From the NCBI RefSeq assembly GCF_026013365.1, contig NZ_JAPDOE010000007.1, positions 124,001 to 188,000 on the forward strand: a DNA stretch of 64,000 bases. Reading direction: 5' to 3'. Source of the DNA: Paenibacillus sp. LS1 (GTDB taxonomy: Bacteria > Bacillota > Bacilli > Paenibacillales > Paenibacillaceae). The position numbers and the translations under genes were made by a program. The notes beneath the pieces are model-generated. The model ran no database searches, had not been told where the DNA came from, and saw only the letters and a program-made list of their open reading frames with translations. This document shows positions 1 to 8,801 of this stretch, one piece after another (the first letter of the stretch is position 1; each line of letters begins with the position of its first letter).

Positions 1-14
1 TACTGACTCGCTCC

Positions 15-560
15 TTATTTCGGTTCCACAATATCCTTCTCATGAGAGGCTAGCACTTGTTTTAGTGATGGGAATCGGATTTGGCTCACCATGAGACCGG
101 ATAGTACAATAATGACAAGATAAGCTACACCATGCGTGAAATAAGGACTCCAAAGCGCGAAAAAGGACATCAGCCCCCCTGCAAATGTAATCGGCATCCC
201 GACAAAACCACTGCTTGCTGTCTTCTGACAGTTATAACGAGCCAGCCGCAATGCACCGCAAACCGGAAACAATGCGGTCAGTGCCATCCCCAGCACGCTC
301 ACTTCATTCATGGAATTCAGATACAGAATCAGCACAGGAGCTGTTCCGAATGAAACTACATCCGCAAGCGAATCCAGGGCTTTGCCGAACTCACCCTCAC
401 AATGCAATTTGCGGGCCGCAAACCCGTCAAACAGATCAAAGAACATCGCTACCCATATCATCATCACAGCCAGGGCAAATTCACCATGAATAGCCATAAT
501 GACTGCCAGCATGCCTGAACTCAGATTCCCCAAGGTTAAAATCGATGGTAAAGACTTCAT
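15..560 (-). CDS. pssA: CDP-diacylglycerol--serine O-phosphatidyltransferase
   Basis: Membrane enzyme that joins serine to CDP-diacylglycerol, making phosphatidylserine, the precursor of phosphatidylethanolamine. The 181-residue product carries the complete CDP-alcohol phosphotransferase signature: D42, D45, G46, A49, R50, G59, D63 and D67. Several hydrophobic segments follow, and length and motif position fit the Bacillus-type PssA. GGGAG lies about 9 nt before the ATG. The start is only 21 nt after the end of the sensor kinase gene, so it is probably transcribed with that two-component system. Just past the stop, at the left edge, a GGAG sequence on the same strand suggests a further gene outside the window (phosphatidylserine decarboxylase often sits there; that is inference). 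Confidence 0.93.
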   Translation of the reverse strand: MKSLPSILTLGNLSSGMLAVIMAIHGEFALAVMMIWVAMFFDLFDGFAARKLHCEGEFGKALDSLADVVSFGTAPVLILYLNSMNEVSVLGMALTALFPVCGALRLARYNCQKTASSGFVGMPITFAGGLMSFFALWSPYFTHGVAYLVIIVLSGLMVSQIRFPSLKQVLASHEKDIVEPK

Positions 561-581
561 AAGATTTGACTCCCTTTCGTA

Positions 582-2330
582 CTAGGCTTTAGGAAAAATA
601 ATATAAAAACGGACTCCATCCGGTGTATTCTCCACTCCATAACTGCACCCGTGCAGATCAAGAATCTGCTTCGCAATGGCCAGCCCGAGCCCGGTTCCCC
701 CCATTTTGCGATTACGTGAGCGCTCTACCCGGTAGAACCTCTCCCATATATACTGCCGCTCAGCTTCAGCAATCTGCTCGCCCTTGTTCTCAATGGAAAT
801 GTGAACCAAACCGTCACGTCTGCTGATCTCAATAGTTATATCGGTATGTGGTATCGCATGGCGTATAGCGTTCATCATGATATTGAAAATAACTTGCTCA
901 AGCTTGCTCCGGTCACCTTCCACCGTCTGCTCTGTTGTGGATACAAGCACCACATCCAGTCCTTTGTCCTTCAGTTGCGGACCCAGACGGCCGGCGATAT
1001 CTTCAATCATGTCAGCCAGTGCAACAGCATCCGTATTCAGCTGAACCGCTGAAGATTCCAGTCGCACCAGATCCAGCATCTCTTCAACCATTGTTTCCAT
1101 TTTGATGGTCTCATCGGCGATGATCTCAATGTAACGCTCCCGTTTGCTCTCACTCACGCCATCCTTCAGCCCTTCGGAGTACCCTTTGATAATGCTGATT
1201 GGTGTCTTGAGTTCATGCGATGCATCGGCAAAAAATTTGCGTTGACGCTGTTCAATCTGCTGCTTCATTTCCATATCTGTACGCATCTGCGTGTTGGCCT
1301 GCCTCAACTCTTCCAATGTCTGACCCAAAGTCCCCGATAATGCATTCAAACTATTGGACAGACTGCCGATTTCGTCATTACGCCGGATAGGTGATTTCAC
1401 CGTGAAATCCAGCGTAGACATTTTCTTGGCGACATGGTTCAGAGCCAGCAGCGGCTTTGTTACGATTCGGGACAGAAGCAATGCCAGTAACAGAATCAAT
1501 ATAAATGCGCCAATACCAAAATACCCATAGAACAAACGTGTTGCCTCGTTCGCTTCCCTCATCTCTTGTAGAGAAGTAAGCGAGAAGATCAGTTGTTGCT
1601 CAGGTCCTGAACGATGCACTGGAGCAATGGTGATGACATTCCGAACACCACTCCAGCTATCCGTCCATTCTTCATTGAGCATTTTGCCATTCGCCAAGGC
1701 AAGCTGGTCTTCGGTGGACAAAGGGAAGCGGCTATCCAGTGCCTGCACCAGCAGTCCCTGTCTCTGACTCCACGTTGCCAGATTGGGAAGAACCACCTCG
1801 GTCAATACACCTGACCATTCCTTCACTGGCTCAATCGATTCCTGAAAGCTTTCTGTTCCCCATGCAGCAGAAGTGGCATCCTGGATTTTGAATGGGTAGA
1901 CCATGGACCCGCTCGCCGGGCCTCGCACCTTCAGTTCCTGCCCATATTTCAGATGGGATGTAATCCAGCCTGCATTCTCACTATTGATAAACAAGGACAA
2001 GGACACCTTCACCTGACTCCCGTCCTCCTGAAGCAGCGTAATGTGGAACGGGTCATTAACCAATCTTCCGGTATTCGTCAGAATGACCAGATGTGACTGA
2101 TTCTGACGCATGAACTTCCCGGTTTCCTTCGCAAGCTGCAAATCATTCCAATGTCCATTGGAATATTGCTGTTCGAACTTGGACAGTTTTTTCTTCATAC
2201 TGCTGACCTTCTGATGCTGATAAAAGTCGGGAAACCAGACCAACTGGGCAAAAACCGTCGTTCCGTATAAAAGTACCAGACATCCTGCCATCACCAGAAA
2301 AAGCTTCATTGTTACGCCATTTCTTCTCAT
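582..2330 (-). CDS. Sensor histidine kinase with HAMP domain
   Basis: Membrane histidine kinase of 582 residues, partner of the regulator just upstream. Residues about 8-29 and 267-289 are membrane segments flanking an extracellular sensor of roughly 235 residues. A HAMP linker (about 290-342), a HisKA domain with phospho-accepting H372 in an ASHELKTP box, and an HATPase domain with N and G boxes (GTGLGL) follow. I chose the ATG at 2330 because it overlaps the regulator stop in an ATGA arrangement; the frame is open upstream to 2378, but that would lie inside the regulator. The signal sensed is not evident. It is followed closely by pssA, which hints at a membrane-lipid or envelope role (inference). 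Confidence 0.93.
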   Translation of the reverse strand: MRRNGVTMKLFLVMAGCLVLLYGTTVFAQLVWFPDFYQHQKVSSMKKKLSKFEQQYSNGHWNDLQLAKETGKFMRQNQSHLVILTNTGRLVNDPFHITLLQEDGSQVKVSLSLFINSENAGWITSHLKYGQELKVRGPASGSMVYPFKIQDATSAAWGTESFQESIEPVKEWSGVLTEVVLPNLATWSQRQGLLVQALDSRFPLSTEDQLALANGKMLNEEWTDSWSGVRNVITIAPVHRSGPEQQLIFSLTSLQEMREANEATRLFYGYFGIGAFILILLLALLLSRIVTKPLLALNHVAKKMSTLDFTVKSPIRRNDEIGSLSNSLNALSGTLGQTLEELRQANTQMRTDMEMKQQIEQRQRKFFADASHELKTPISIIKGYSEGLKDGVSESKRERYIEIIADETIKMETMVEEMLDLVRLESSAVQLNTDAVALADMIEDIAGRLGPQLKDKGLDVVLVSTTEQTVEGDRSKLEQVIFNIMMNAIRHAIPHTDITIEISRRDGLVHISIENKGEQIAEAERQYIWERFYRVERSRNRKMGGTGLGLAIAKQILDLHGCSYGVENTPDGVRFYIIFPKA

Positions 2331-3007
2331 GCTTCTGCCTCGAAACGATATCCGGTGCCAATTACAGTCCGAATGCACTTGGCTTCATCACCTAATTTGC
2401 TGCGCAGCTTCTTGATGTGAGTATCCACAACACGTGAGTCCCCTTCAAAATCAAATCCCCAGATCCGATTCAGGATGGCATCCCGGGACAATACAATGCC
2501 TGCATTTCGTACCAAATAGAGCAACAGATCATACTCCTTTGGTGCAAGCTCCACTTCAATGCCGTCCTTCTCCAGTCGCCGAGCCCATGGATCAAGGGTT
2601 ACCTGTCCGAAGCGAATCACACCCTGCTCTCGTCCAAATGAACCTTCAACCCGCTTCATTAATGTCTCTGCACGTGCAACCAGCACACGTGGACTGAATG
2701 GCTTCGTGACATAATCATCTACGCCCAGCTGGAATCCATGAATTTTATCGTCATCCTCAGACCGCGCAGTCAGCATGATAATAGGTACGGTCGATTGGGA
2801 GCGAATATGCCCGCATAATGTCCATCCATCCATTTCAGGCATCAAAACATCCAGAATAACCAGATCTACCTCATGCAGAGCCAACAGTTCCAATGCCTGT
2901 ACTCCATGTTCTGCTTCTATGACGTTCCATTGTTCTTTTATGAAATAATCGGCCACAATCTCACGAATGCGGCTTTCATCTTCCACCAGAAGCACCGTTC
3001 TGATCAT
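2327..3007 (-). CDS. OmpR/PhoB-family response regulator
   Basis: DNA-binding response regulator of 226 residues. The receiver domain has the acidic pocket near residues 10-11, phospho-acceptor D53 in ILDVLMPEMDG, T80, and K102 in the TKPFS loop. A winged-helix Trans_reg_C domain occupies the C-terminal half and ends in the typical GTGYRFE. It is the first gene of an apparent regulator-kinase-pssA operon, with its stop overlapping the kinase start by 4 nt. The 250 nt upstream hold the terminator of pdxK and must also hold this operon's promoter, which I could not pin down. Confidence 0.94.
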   Translation of the reverse strand: MIRTVLLVEDESRIREIVADYFIKEQWNVIEAEHGVQALELLALHEVDLVILDVLMPEMDGWTLCGHIRSQSTVPIIMLTARSEDDDKIHGFQLGVDDYVTKPFSPRVLVARAETLMKRVEGSFGREQGVIRFGQVTLDPWARRLEKDGIEVELAPKEYDLLLYLVRNAGIVLSRDAILNRIWGFDFEGDSRVVDTHIKKLRSKLGDEAKCIRTVIGTGYRFEAEA

Positions 3008-3150
3008 GACCGACTCTCCTTTTCAATTTCTGTTGATAACATACCTATTCCATGTGTCGTTCATGTGTCCAGACATGTTTTGGAATGAACTCCATGATAT
3101 ATACGATTAATATAAGCCAAAAGTTACTAATTTTTATCAAAATTCGCACA

Positions 3151-3191
3151 AAAAAGAAGCCGTCAACGAGCAATCTTCCTGCTCGTTGACA
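3151..3191 (-). terminator. Rho-independent terminator of pdxK
   Basis: A perfect 11-bp inverted repeat (GTCAACGAGCA and TGCTCGTTGAC, 7-nt loop) is followed on the minus strand by TTCTTTTTT. It lies 68 nt after the pdxK stop and separates that gene from the two-component operon. Confidence 0.88.
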
Positions 3192-3258
3192 GCTACTTGA
3201 ATGAAATCGAAGTGTGTTAACCAGACGTGATGCACGACTGCGTGCTCACTGGTAACAC

Positions 3259-4071
3259 TTAGTGTTGATGCTCCAGACGGTGTGCCACATGCAGTGTCGG
3301 ACCAACAAAACGGTTCAGCGGGAATCCGCCGGCAATCGCTTTGGTCACGAAGGCTTTCCCTTCACGAACAGCCTCTTTCACTGAAAGACCACGAGCCAAA
3401 CCTGCGGTAATAGCCGCAGACGTCGTGCAACCCGCACCATGCGTATATCCGGAGCCGACAACATCGGCTTCAAACCATTCGTAGTTGGTTCCATCATAGA
3501 GTAGATCCATTGCTTTACCCGGATTGATCACACCTCTGTCCTTGATCAGAACATGCTTCGAACCATGGGCATGAATTGCTGCTGCTGCTGCTTCCATCTG
3601 TTCCTTGGAGCGAATCGGTCCACTCTTCGCCAGTTGGGATGCTTCGAACAGATTAGGTGTAACGAGATCGGCACCTGGCAACAGGAATTCGATCATTGCT
3701 TCCGTATTTTCCGGTTGCAGTACTTCGTCCGTACCTTTGCAGACCATTACCGGATCGATAACGATCTGTGGCAGGCCACTGCGGCGGATATGCTTCGCTA
3801 CCAGTTCAATAATATCTACAGAACCGAGCATACCTGTCTTCATTGCATCAAAACCGATGCCGTCCAGAACAGTGCGAAGCTGGGCTTCAACTACATTTAA
3901 TTCCACAGGAAAGACCTGGTGATCCCATGTATCGGGTTCCATTGCCACAACCGTAGTCAGTACGGTCATGCCATACACACCCAGCTCCTGAAAAGTTTTC
4001 AAATCAGCTTGAATCCCTGCACCGCCGCTCGTGTCCGAACCAGCTATTGTTAATGTTTTTGGAATCGTCAT
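3259..4071 (-). CDS. pdxK: Pyridoxal/pyridoxine kinase of the ThiD fold (two-cysteine type)
   Basis: Ribokinase-fold enzyme of 270 residues phosphorylating B6 vitamers, probably to make pyridoxal phosphate. The N-terminal AGSDTSGGAGIQADLKTF is shared with the HMP kinase ThiD, but the rest follows B. subtilis PdxK from memory: HQVFP, DAMKTGML, DPVMVCKG and the GYTHGAGC anion-hole loop. The lid cysteine C111 and active-site C215 are the pair that define two-cysteine pyridoxal kinases, which hold pyridoxal as a hemithioacetal. I therefore favour PdxK over ThiD; automatic pipelines usually label it bifunctional hydroxymethylpyrimidine kinase. It appears monocistronic, with its own promoter and terminator and no neighbouring thiamin gene or TPP riboswitch. 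Confidence 0.88.
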   Translation of the reverse strand: MTIPKTLTIAGSDTSGGAGIQADLKTFQELGVYGMTVLTTVVAMEPDTWDHQVFPVELNVVEAQLRTVLDGIGFDAMKTGMLGSVDIIELVAKHIRRSGLPQIVIDPVMVCKGTDEVLQPENTEAMIEFLLPGADLVTPNLFEASQLAKSGPIRSKEQMEAAAAAIHAHGSKHVLIKDRGVINPGKAMDLLYDGTNYEWFEADVVGSGYTHGAGCTTSAAITAGLARGLSVKEAVREGKAFVTKAIAGGFPLNRFVGPTLHVAHRLEHQH

Positions 4072-4107
4072 GGTAGTTGTATTCTCCTTTGTGTCTCAGT
4101 TGACATT

Positions 4108-4136
4108 ATCCTATCCCTTGTACGAGCGGATGTCAA
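4108..4136 (-). promoter_or_regulatory. Sigma-A promoter of pdxK
   Basis: Read on the minus strand, TTGACA (4136-4131) is followed after 17 nt by TAGGAT (4113-4108). Transcription would begin about 30 nt ahead of the pdxK ATG, leaving room for the AAAGGAG ribosome binding site. Confidence 0.55.
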
Positions 4137-4176
4137 TGGCATCTGAAGCCACACAGAGCATGGTTTTCCTAATGAT

Positions 4177-4884
4177 TCAATTCACATCTTTGGTCTCCAA
4201 ACGTACCATGGACATCGAAGCAATCCATATACCTACAGCTCCAAGGGTCAGCGGGATAACAATAAGCGAATGAATGGAACCTCCCGACCCGCTGAATCCG
4301 GAGCAGACAATCAATACCAACAGAATGGACGAGATCATTGTTGTTGTTACTGAATGCTTACGCATACCGAAGAATAAGGGAATGAGTGCCATGCTCGCAG
4401 CCGATAAGGAACTTATACCATACTTCAACAGAAATCCCAGTGTATCCTGATTCGTTAATGAGCCAGGAATGAAGCTGTAGAATTGATTAGCAATGAATAG
4501 TAGTGAACCCATCAACAGATCGCTAACCACAATCATCACAAATGTAAAAACGAACACGATAATCAATTTGGCAGCGATGATTTTATGACGCTGGATTGGA
4601 TAGGTGAACATGACGTTCATCGTTTTATTTTTATACTCACTGATCACCAGCTTGGATAATAAAGTACCTGCAAATATGATAAACGTCGCTCTCACAAACG
4701 TATCGATAATCATAAAGGCGGTCTCGTAACTGGCATAGGCATAATCTTCTGCTCCCATATCCACAAATCCAATCATGATCAGAAAAAGAAGAATGCCTAC
4801 ATTGGCAATACCTGCAACTGCAAAATTCCGTGCAAAGCGGTGCTTCCGCATCTCAAGCCTGATCAATTTAAGCAACGTCTTCAT
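4177..4884 (-). CDS. ABC-2 type exporter permease
   Basis: Membrane subunit of 235 residues with about six hydrophobic segments, of the ABC-2 class (BcrB/YcbO-like). It begins MKTLLKLIRLEMRKH, typical of permeases encoded next to bacitracin-type ATPases. Its start overlaps the end of the ATPase gene by 17 nt, so translation is probably coupled. With the ATPase and the upstream regulator/kinase pair, the order resembles the B. subtilis ycbLMNO locus, whose transporters tend to export or resist antimicrobial peptides. The substrate here is unknown. Confidence 0.88.
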   Translation of the reverse strand: MKTLLKLIRLEMRKHRFARNFAVAGIANVGILLFLIMIGFVDMGAEDYAYASYETAFMIIDTFVRATFIIFAGTLLSKLVISEYKNKTMNVMFTYPIQRHKIIAAKLIIVFVFTFVMIVVSDLLMGSLLFIANQFYSFIPGSLTNQDTLGFLLKYGISSLSAASMALIPLFFGMRKHSVTTTMISSILLVLIVCSGFSGSGGSIHSLIVIPLTLGAVGIWIASMSMVRLETKDVN

Positions 4885-5791
4885 CCCCTTTCACCAGCTT
4901 CATGAAGTGTTCTTCCAGGGAATGAGCCCGTTTGGATATCGATTCGATCTCAATGCCATGTTGAATCAGCTTGGTGTTCAATTCCGATGGAATGATTCCC
5001 GGATCATAGATGCGTAACGTATGGTCATCGACCAGTTTATAATTACTCAAATCAAGCTGATGTTCAATGACATAGGTCGCTTTGCGAATATCTACCGCTT
5101 GTAACTCGATGTACTCATTTTGACTTCCACGAATGCTCTCCATCGATACTTCCTCCACCAATCGACCGTCGCGAATGACACCAACCGTGTCGGCAATCTG
5201 CTCTATCTCGCCAAGAATGTGACTGGAGACCAACAGGGTAATGCGATACTCATTGCTAAGGCGCTTGAACAAATCTCGCATCTCCCGGATCCCTACTGGG
5301 TCCAATCCGTTGATCGGTTCATCCAGAATGAGCAATTCGGGTGTGGTTATAAGTGCACGAGCCAATCCCAGCCTCTGTTTCATACCCAGGGAGAAGTCCT
5401 TGACCGGTTTCTTGCCCGTATCCTTCAGCCCTACCGTTTCCATCGTGTTGTCGATGATCTTTTTATTGTGGAACCCCATGTATTCACAATGAAGCTCCAG
5501 ATTCTCACGAGCAGATAGTCTATCATAGAAAAAAGGATATTCAATAATGCTGCCCATTCGTTTCAACACTTCATAGGATGTAGGTGTAAGCTTTTCCCCA
5601 AACAGTTCAATTTCCCCTGTTGTTGGTTTGACGAGATTGGTCAGCATCTTCATGATGGTTGTTTTGCCTGCACCATTCGGACCGAGAAACCCATAGATCT
5701 CACCTTGCTTAATATTCATATTGACGTTGGATACAACCTCTACCCCTTCATATACTTTGGTCACATCTATCGTTCGTGCGATATAAGTCAT
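4868..5791 (-). CDS. ABC exporter ATPase, BcrA/YcbN-like
   Basis: Nucleotide-binding subunit of 307 residues. It shows Walker A GPNGAGKTT, signature FSLGMKQRLG, Walker B LLILDEPINGLDP and the H-loop in SSHILGEIEQIAD, plus a C-terminal extension of about 80 residues seen in bacitracin-type exporters. The open frame reaches 5872, but I place the start at 5791 because AAAGGAG sits 8 nt before that ATG and the 27 extra residues resemble no transporter N-terminus. It pairs with the overlapping permease gene. Confidence 0.92.
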   Translation of the reverse strand: MTYIARTIDVTKVYEGVEVVSNVNMNIKQGEIYGFLGPNGAGKTTIMKMLTNLVKPTTGEIELFGEKLTPTSYEVLKRMGSIIEYPFFYDRLSARENLELHCEYMGFHNKKIIDNTMETVGLKDTGKKPVKDFSLGMKQRLGLARALITTPELLILDEPINGLDPVGIREMRDLFKRLSNEYRITLLVSSHILGEIEQIADTVGVIRDGRLVEEVSMESIRGSQNEYIELQAVDIRKATYVIEHQLDLSNYKLVDDHTLRIYDPGIIPSELNTKLIQHGIEIESISKRAHSLEEHFMKLVKGDEDVA

Positions 5792-5917
5792 CGTCTTGTT
5801 CTCCTTTACGTCCCCTGTCCGGGTTCCTATATCTGTATTGTAAAGAGAAAAGTCTGCTTTTTTATTAATCAAATCTTACAAAAACCTTAAGCTTGACTTG
5901 AAACCCCAAAACAGGCT

Positions 5918-6850
5918 CTACCAAGCCTTTAAGATAACCGAGAATACAGTCCGTTGATATGGCACACTATGTAAATGAATACTTCCACCCATCCGCTCCA
6001 CTAGCCGCTTCGTGATCGTCAGACCAAGGCCACTGCCCTGATAGAGTCGATTGCGGGAATCCTCCAGGGTATACATGCGTTCGAACACACGACTATGCTC
6101 ACTTTCAGGAATCCCCTTTCCTTGATCCCAGATTTGTAGCGTCACAGGTCCATCTGTCGAATGTTCGAGCGATAGCCCCAGTACTTTACCTTCTGCTCCA
6201 TATTTCATCCCATTGGTAATGAGATTATCCAGCACACGGTCCAGAGCTTCTTCATTCGCTTGCACGAAGATATCCCCGTCAGGTATCTCCAGCTCCACAT
6301 GTAATCCGAGATTGGTCAACATTTCATAAAAGGAGAGCATCTTCAGCCGACTTAATTCACTTATATTAACTCGACTAAGCACCAGCTCCGTGTCTCCAGA
6401 TTCCAGCTTCGCCAGATCGAAAAAGGAATGGATCAAATGCAAAACTTCCTGCGCCTTATCTTGTATTTTCTCCGTCATTACTTTCCGTTCCTGATCGGTC
6501 AATGATGGACTGTGCAGCAAGGTCTCACTATAACCCAGCACAACTGTGAGCGGTGTTTTCAGATCATGCGAAATGTTGGAGAGCATGTTACGCATCTCCT
6601 TCTCCTGGTTCGCATAACCGGCCTTCGCGCGGTGCGCATGGTCCAGCAGCTGGTTCATGTCTTTCAGAAGCTGGCTAACTTGATCATCACTATTGAATAC
6701 GAGCAACCGCTCAAAGGTACCTTGATCCAAGATAGTGGATATTTTCTGATGAATATAAGACAGGTGTTGGTTGCGCTCCCGCAATCTCATCCACAATCCA
6801 ATGACCACAATGGCTAGAATACCTGTTGTAATGGCAAAAATCAGTGTCAT
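5918..6850 (-). CDS. Sensor histidine kinase, YcbM-like
   Basis: Compact kinase of 310 residues: one N-terminal membrane segment (about 3-21), a short linker with no large extracellular sensor, HisKA with H95 in NISHDLKTP, and HATPase with GSGLGL. Kinases of this small type usually sense through the partner transporter, which fits the exporter immediately downstream. Its ATG overlaps the regulator stop (ATGA). A gap of 126 nt separates it from the ATPase gene, where a second promoter may lie. Confidence 0.9.
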   Translation of the reverse strand: MTLIFAITTGILAIVVIGLWMRLRERNQHLSYIHQKISTILDQGTFERLLVFNSDDQVSQLLKDMNQLLDHAHRAKAGYANQEKEMRNMLSNISHDLKTPLTVVLGYSETLLHSPSLTDQERKVMTEKIQDKAQEVLHLIHSFFDLAKLESGDTELVLSRVNISELSRLKMLSFYEMLTNLGLHVELEIPDGDIFVQANEEALDRVLDNLITNGMKYGAEGKVLGLSLEHSTDGPVTLQIWDQGKGIPESEHSRVFERMYTLEDSRNRLYQGSGLGLTITKRLVERMGGSIHLHSVPYQRTVFSVILKAW

Positions 6851-7563
6851 GCCTGCTCCGCCTCCAGCTTATATCCGATGCCCCAGAGTGTCTTGATATA
6901 CTGGGGAGCCGAAGGGTCCACCTCTAGTTTTTCTCTCAGGCGACGCATATGCACGTTAATGATATTTTCATCTCCATAATAATGATCATTCCAGACTGAA
7001 GCGTAGATTTGGGCCTTGGTGAATACTTTACCAGGATGGGTAACCAATAGCTTCAGAATGCCAAATTCCTTGGACGTCAGCTTGACGGGTGTACCTTCAC
7101 GTTCCACCTCGTATGTCTCCATGTCGACCACAAGCCCTCCGAGGTAAATACGCTGATCTTTAACCACTTCAGCCACAGGCTGAGCGATATAATTGGCGCG
7201 GCGAATGGCAGCTTTAATGCGAGCAGTCAACTCAATTAATGAGAAGGGTTTGCTCAGATAATCGTCAGCGCCGAAGCCAAGCCCCAGTGCTTTGTCCACT
7301 TCCCCATCCTTCGCAGACAAAATGAGCACAGGCACCAAACTGACTGCCCGAATGGTTTGCAACACATCCATCCCACTCTTGTGAGGCAGCATTAGGTCCA
7401 GAATAACCAGGTCATACCCCGGTTGTGACTGGCTGAACTGACGTTCTGCCTCTAAGCCGTCATATGCATACGTGACGTCATAGCCCTCTTTTTCCAAATA
7501 AGGTCCGACCATCTCACTGATTGAACGATCATCTTCCACAAGCAACAAGCGGTGACTTGACAC
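6847..7563 (-). CDS. OmpR-family response regulator, YcbL-like
   Basis: Response regulator of 238 residues with receiver residues D56 (ILDLMLP) and K105 (LSKPFS), and a C-terminal winged helix ending GIGYKLEAE. It is the first gene of the presumed regulator-kinase-ATPase-permease operon, whose likely target is the exporter itself. The regulator has its own leader region between its start and the DegV terminator at 7634-7686. Confidence 0.92.
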   Translation of the reverse strand: MSSHRLLLVEDDRSISEMVGPYLEKEGYDVTYAYDGLEAERQFSQSQPGYDLVILDLMLPHKSGMDVLQTIRAVSLVPVLILSAKDGEVDKALGLGFGADDYLSKPFSLIELTARIKAAIRRANYIAQPVAEVVKDQRIYLGGLVVDMETYEVEREGTPVKLTSKEFGILKLLVTHPGKVFTKAQIYASVWNDHYYGDENIINVHMRRLREKLEVDPSAPQYIKTLWGIGYKLEAEQA

Positions 7564-7633
7564 GAGTTCCCCTCCAACATGAACATTTTTTCCTTTATTA
7601 CCTCACAGTTTGTTTGAATTGGCAATGACATAC

Positions 7634-7686
7634 GAAAAAACCTGACAGGATCACCACTTTGACATCAAGTGTGTTTCCTGCCAGGT
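7634..7686 (-). terminator. Terminator after the DegV gene
   Basis: On the minus strand an 11-bp stem with one mismatch (TCCTGCCAGGT against ACCTGACAGGA) encloses a second small stem (CACTT/AAGTG) and is followed by a T-rich tract (complement of 7634-7640). It starts about 33 nt after the DegV stop. Confidence 0.7.
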
Positions 7687-7718
7687 CTATGAGAGTCTAT
7701 AGATGAAGGTTTGTGCGT

Positions 7719-8570
7719 CTAATCTCTATATCCGTTCTCGCTGTGTATCCAGCACAGTCCAATGGTTCCTGCGCCTGCATGGATACTTACTACAGGGATG
7801 AATGGCATGATTTCGGTCTTTAATTTAGGGAGCAGACTGGCAATCTGCTTCTTGATCGTGACGGCTTCTTCCTGATTGTTCGCATGCATAATGCACACAT
7901 GCTTTACTTTCTCCACATCCAGCTTGAGCATATCCAGCATGCGCTCTTTCGTCCGCTTGAACGTGCGAATCTTCTCATTCACAACCACTTTGCCCTCTTC
8001 GAATCGAAGCAACAGATGGATCTTGAGCAGTTGACTGATGATCAGCTGTGTGCCCGACACCCGGCCACTGCGGTGAAGATGCTGGAGACTGGCCGGTATG
8101 AGGTAAAAGGACATGTTATCAATCATCTGTTCAATATTTACTTTGATCTCGGCAGCCGAACATCCCTGCTTCTGCCATTCCAGTCCTTGCATAATCATCT
8201 CACGGTGAGGGTAGGCACCTGCCTTTGAATCAATTGCGGTCACCGTCACTCCTGCAATCTCTGCAGCCTGCATAGACGTATGCAGCGTTCCGCTAAGCGC
8301 AGTAGAGCAATGAATCGTAATAATCTCATCGTACTTGTCTTTGAGCGACTCATACAGTTCAATGAACTCGCCAATGGGCGGCTGCGAACTGCTCGCACGT
8401 GAAGCCTCCGCAAGTTTCTCATAGAACATTTCAGATGTAATGTCATCGGTTTCCCGGTAACATTCTTCTCCAAATACGATGCGCAGCGGTACGATGTAGA
8501 TATGATTCTGCTCCGCAAAAACGGGATCCAGTGTACTGGTACTATCGGTGACCCATGCAATTTTCTTCAT
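7719..8570 (-). CDS. DegV family fatty-acid-binding protein
   Basis: Protein of 283 residues with the DegV family hallmarks: an N-terminal VTDSTSTLD motif, an IHCSTALSGT segment and the VTAIDSKAG segment. DegV proteins bind a single fatty acid and several act as FakB subunits, presenting host or free fatty acids to the kinase FakA. No fakA is present here, so that role is inference. It is a single-gene unit with a GAAGG ribosome binding site 6 nt before the ATG. A near-consensus CcpA box lies about 92 nt upstream. Confidence 0.9.
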   Translation of the reverse strand: MKKIAWVTDSTSTLDPVFAEQNHIYIVPLRIVFGEECYRETDDITSEMFYEKLAEASRASSSQPPIGEFIELYESLKDKYDEIITIHCSTALSGTLHTSMQAAEIAGVTVTAIDSKAGAYPHREMIMQGLEWQKQGCSAAEIKVNIEQMIDNMSFYLIPASLQHLHRSGRVSGTQLIISQLLKIHLLLRFEEGKVVVNEKIRTFKRTKERMLDMLKLDVEKVKHVCIMHANNQEEAVTIKKQIASLLPKLKTEIMPFIPVVSIHAGAGTIGLCWIHSENGYRD

Positions 8571-8661
8571 GACATCCTTCTCTCTTGCCGGATTGTTCGT
8601 TCTGTATCCTCAATCGTCAGGCACAGGCCCGGCGGTTTATTTAAAATTTGAATATTTCACA

Positions 8662-8677
8662 TTGTAAACGTTTGCGA
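8662..8677. promoter_or_regulatory. Candidate CcpA (cre) box
   Basis: Read on the minus strand, TCGCAAACGTTTACAA matches the Bacillus cre consensus WTGNNARCGNWWWCAW at 15 of 16 positions. It overlaps a possible -35 (TTTACA) for the DegV gene. This is a match by eye only. Confidence 0.4.
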
Positions 8678-8772
8678 TACTACCTCTCAATTATAAAGGA
8701 ACGGACAGACCGTTGTCTTGTGGCGCAATCATGAACAACCCTGTTAATTCCATTTTTAGCTAAAAAAATGTC

Positions 8773-8801
8773 TTGCCTGTGAAGGAATAAATTGGTATGC
8801 T
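8773..8801 (+). promoter_or_regulatory. Promoter of the ABC-2 cassette
   Basis: TTGCCT (8773-8778), 17-nt spacer, then TATGCT (8796-8801) with an upstream TG giving an extended -10. Transcription would start about 70 nt before the first gene. Confidence 0.5.

Noticed and set aside
4072-4107. TPP riboswitch before the ThiD-like gene
   Set aside because: I looked for the CUGAGA and ACCUGAU elements and found neither; the leader is too short. This agrees with the pyridoxal kinase assignment.
5792-5872. 27-residue N-terminal extension of the BcrA-like ATPase
   Set aside because: No ribosome binding site precedes it, and the internal ATG has a perfect AAAGGAG.
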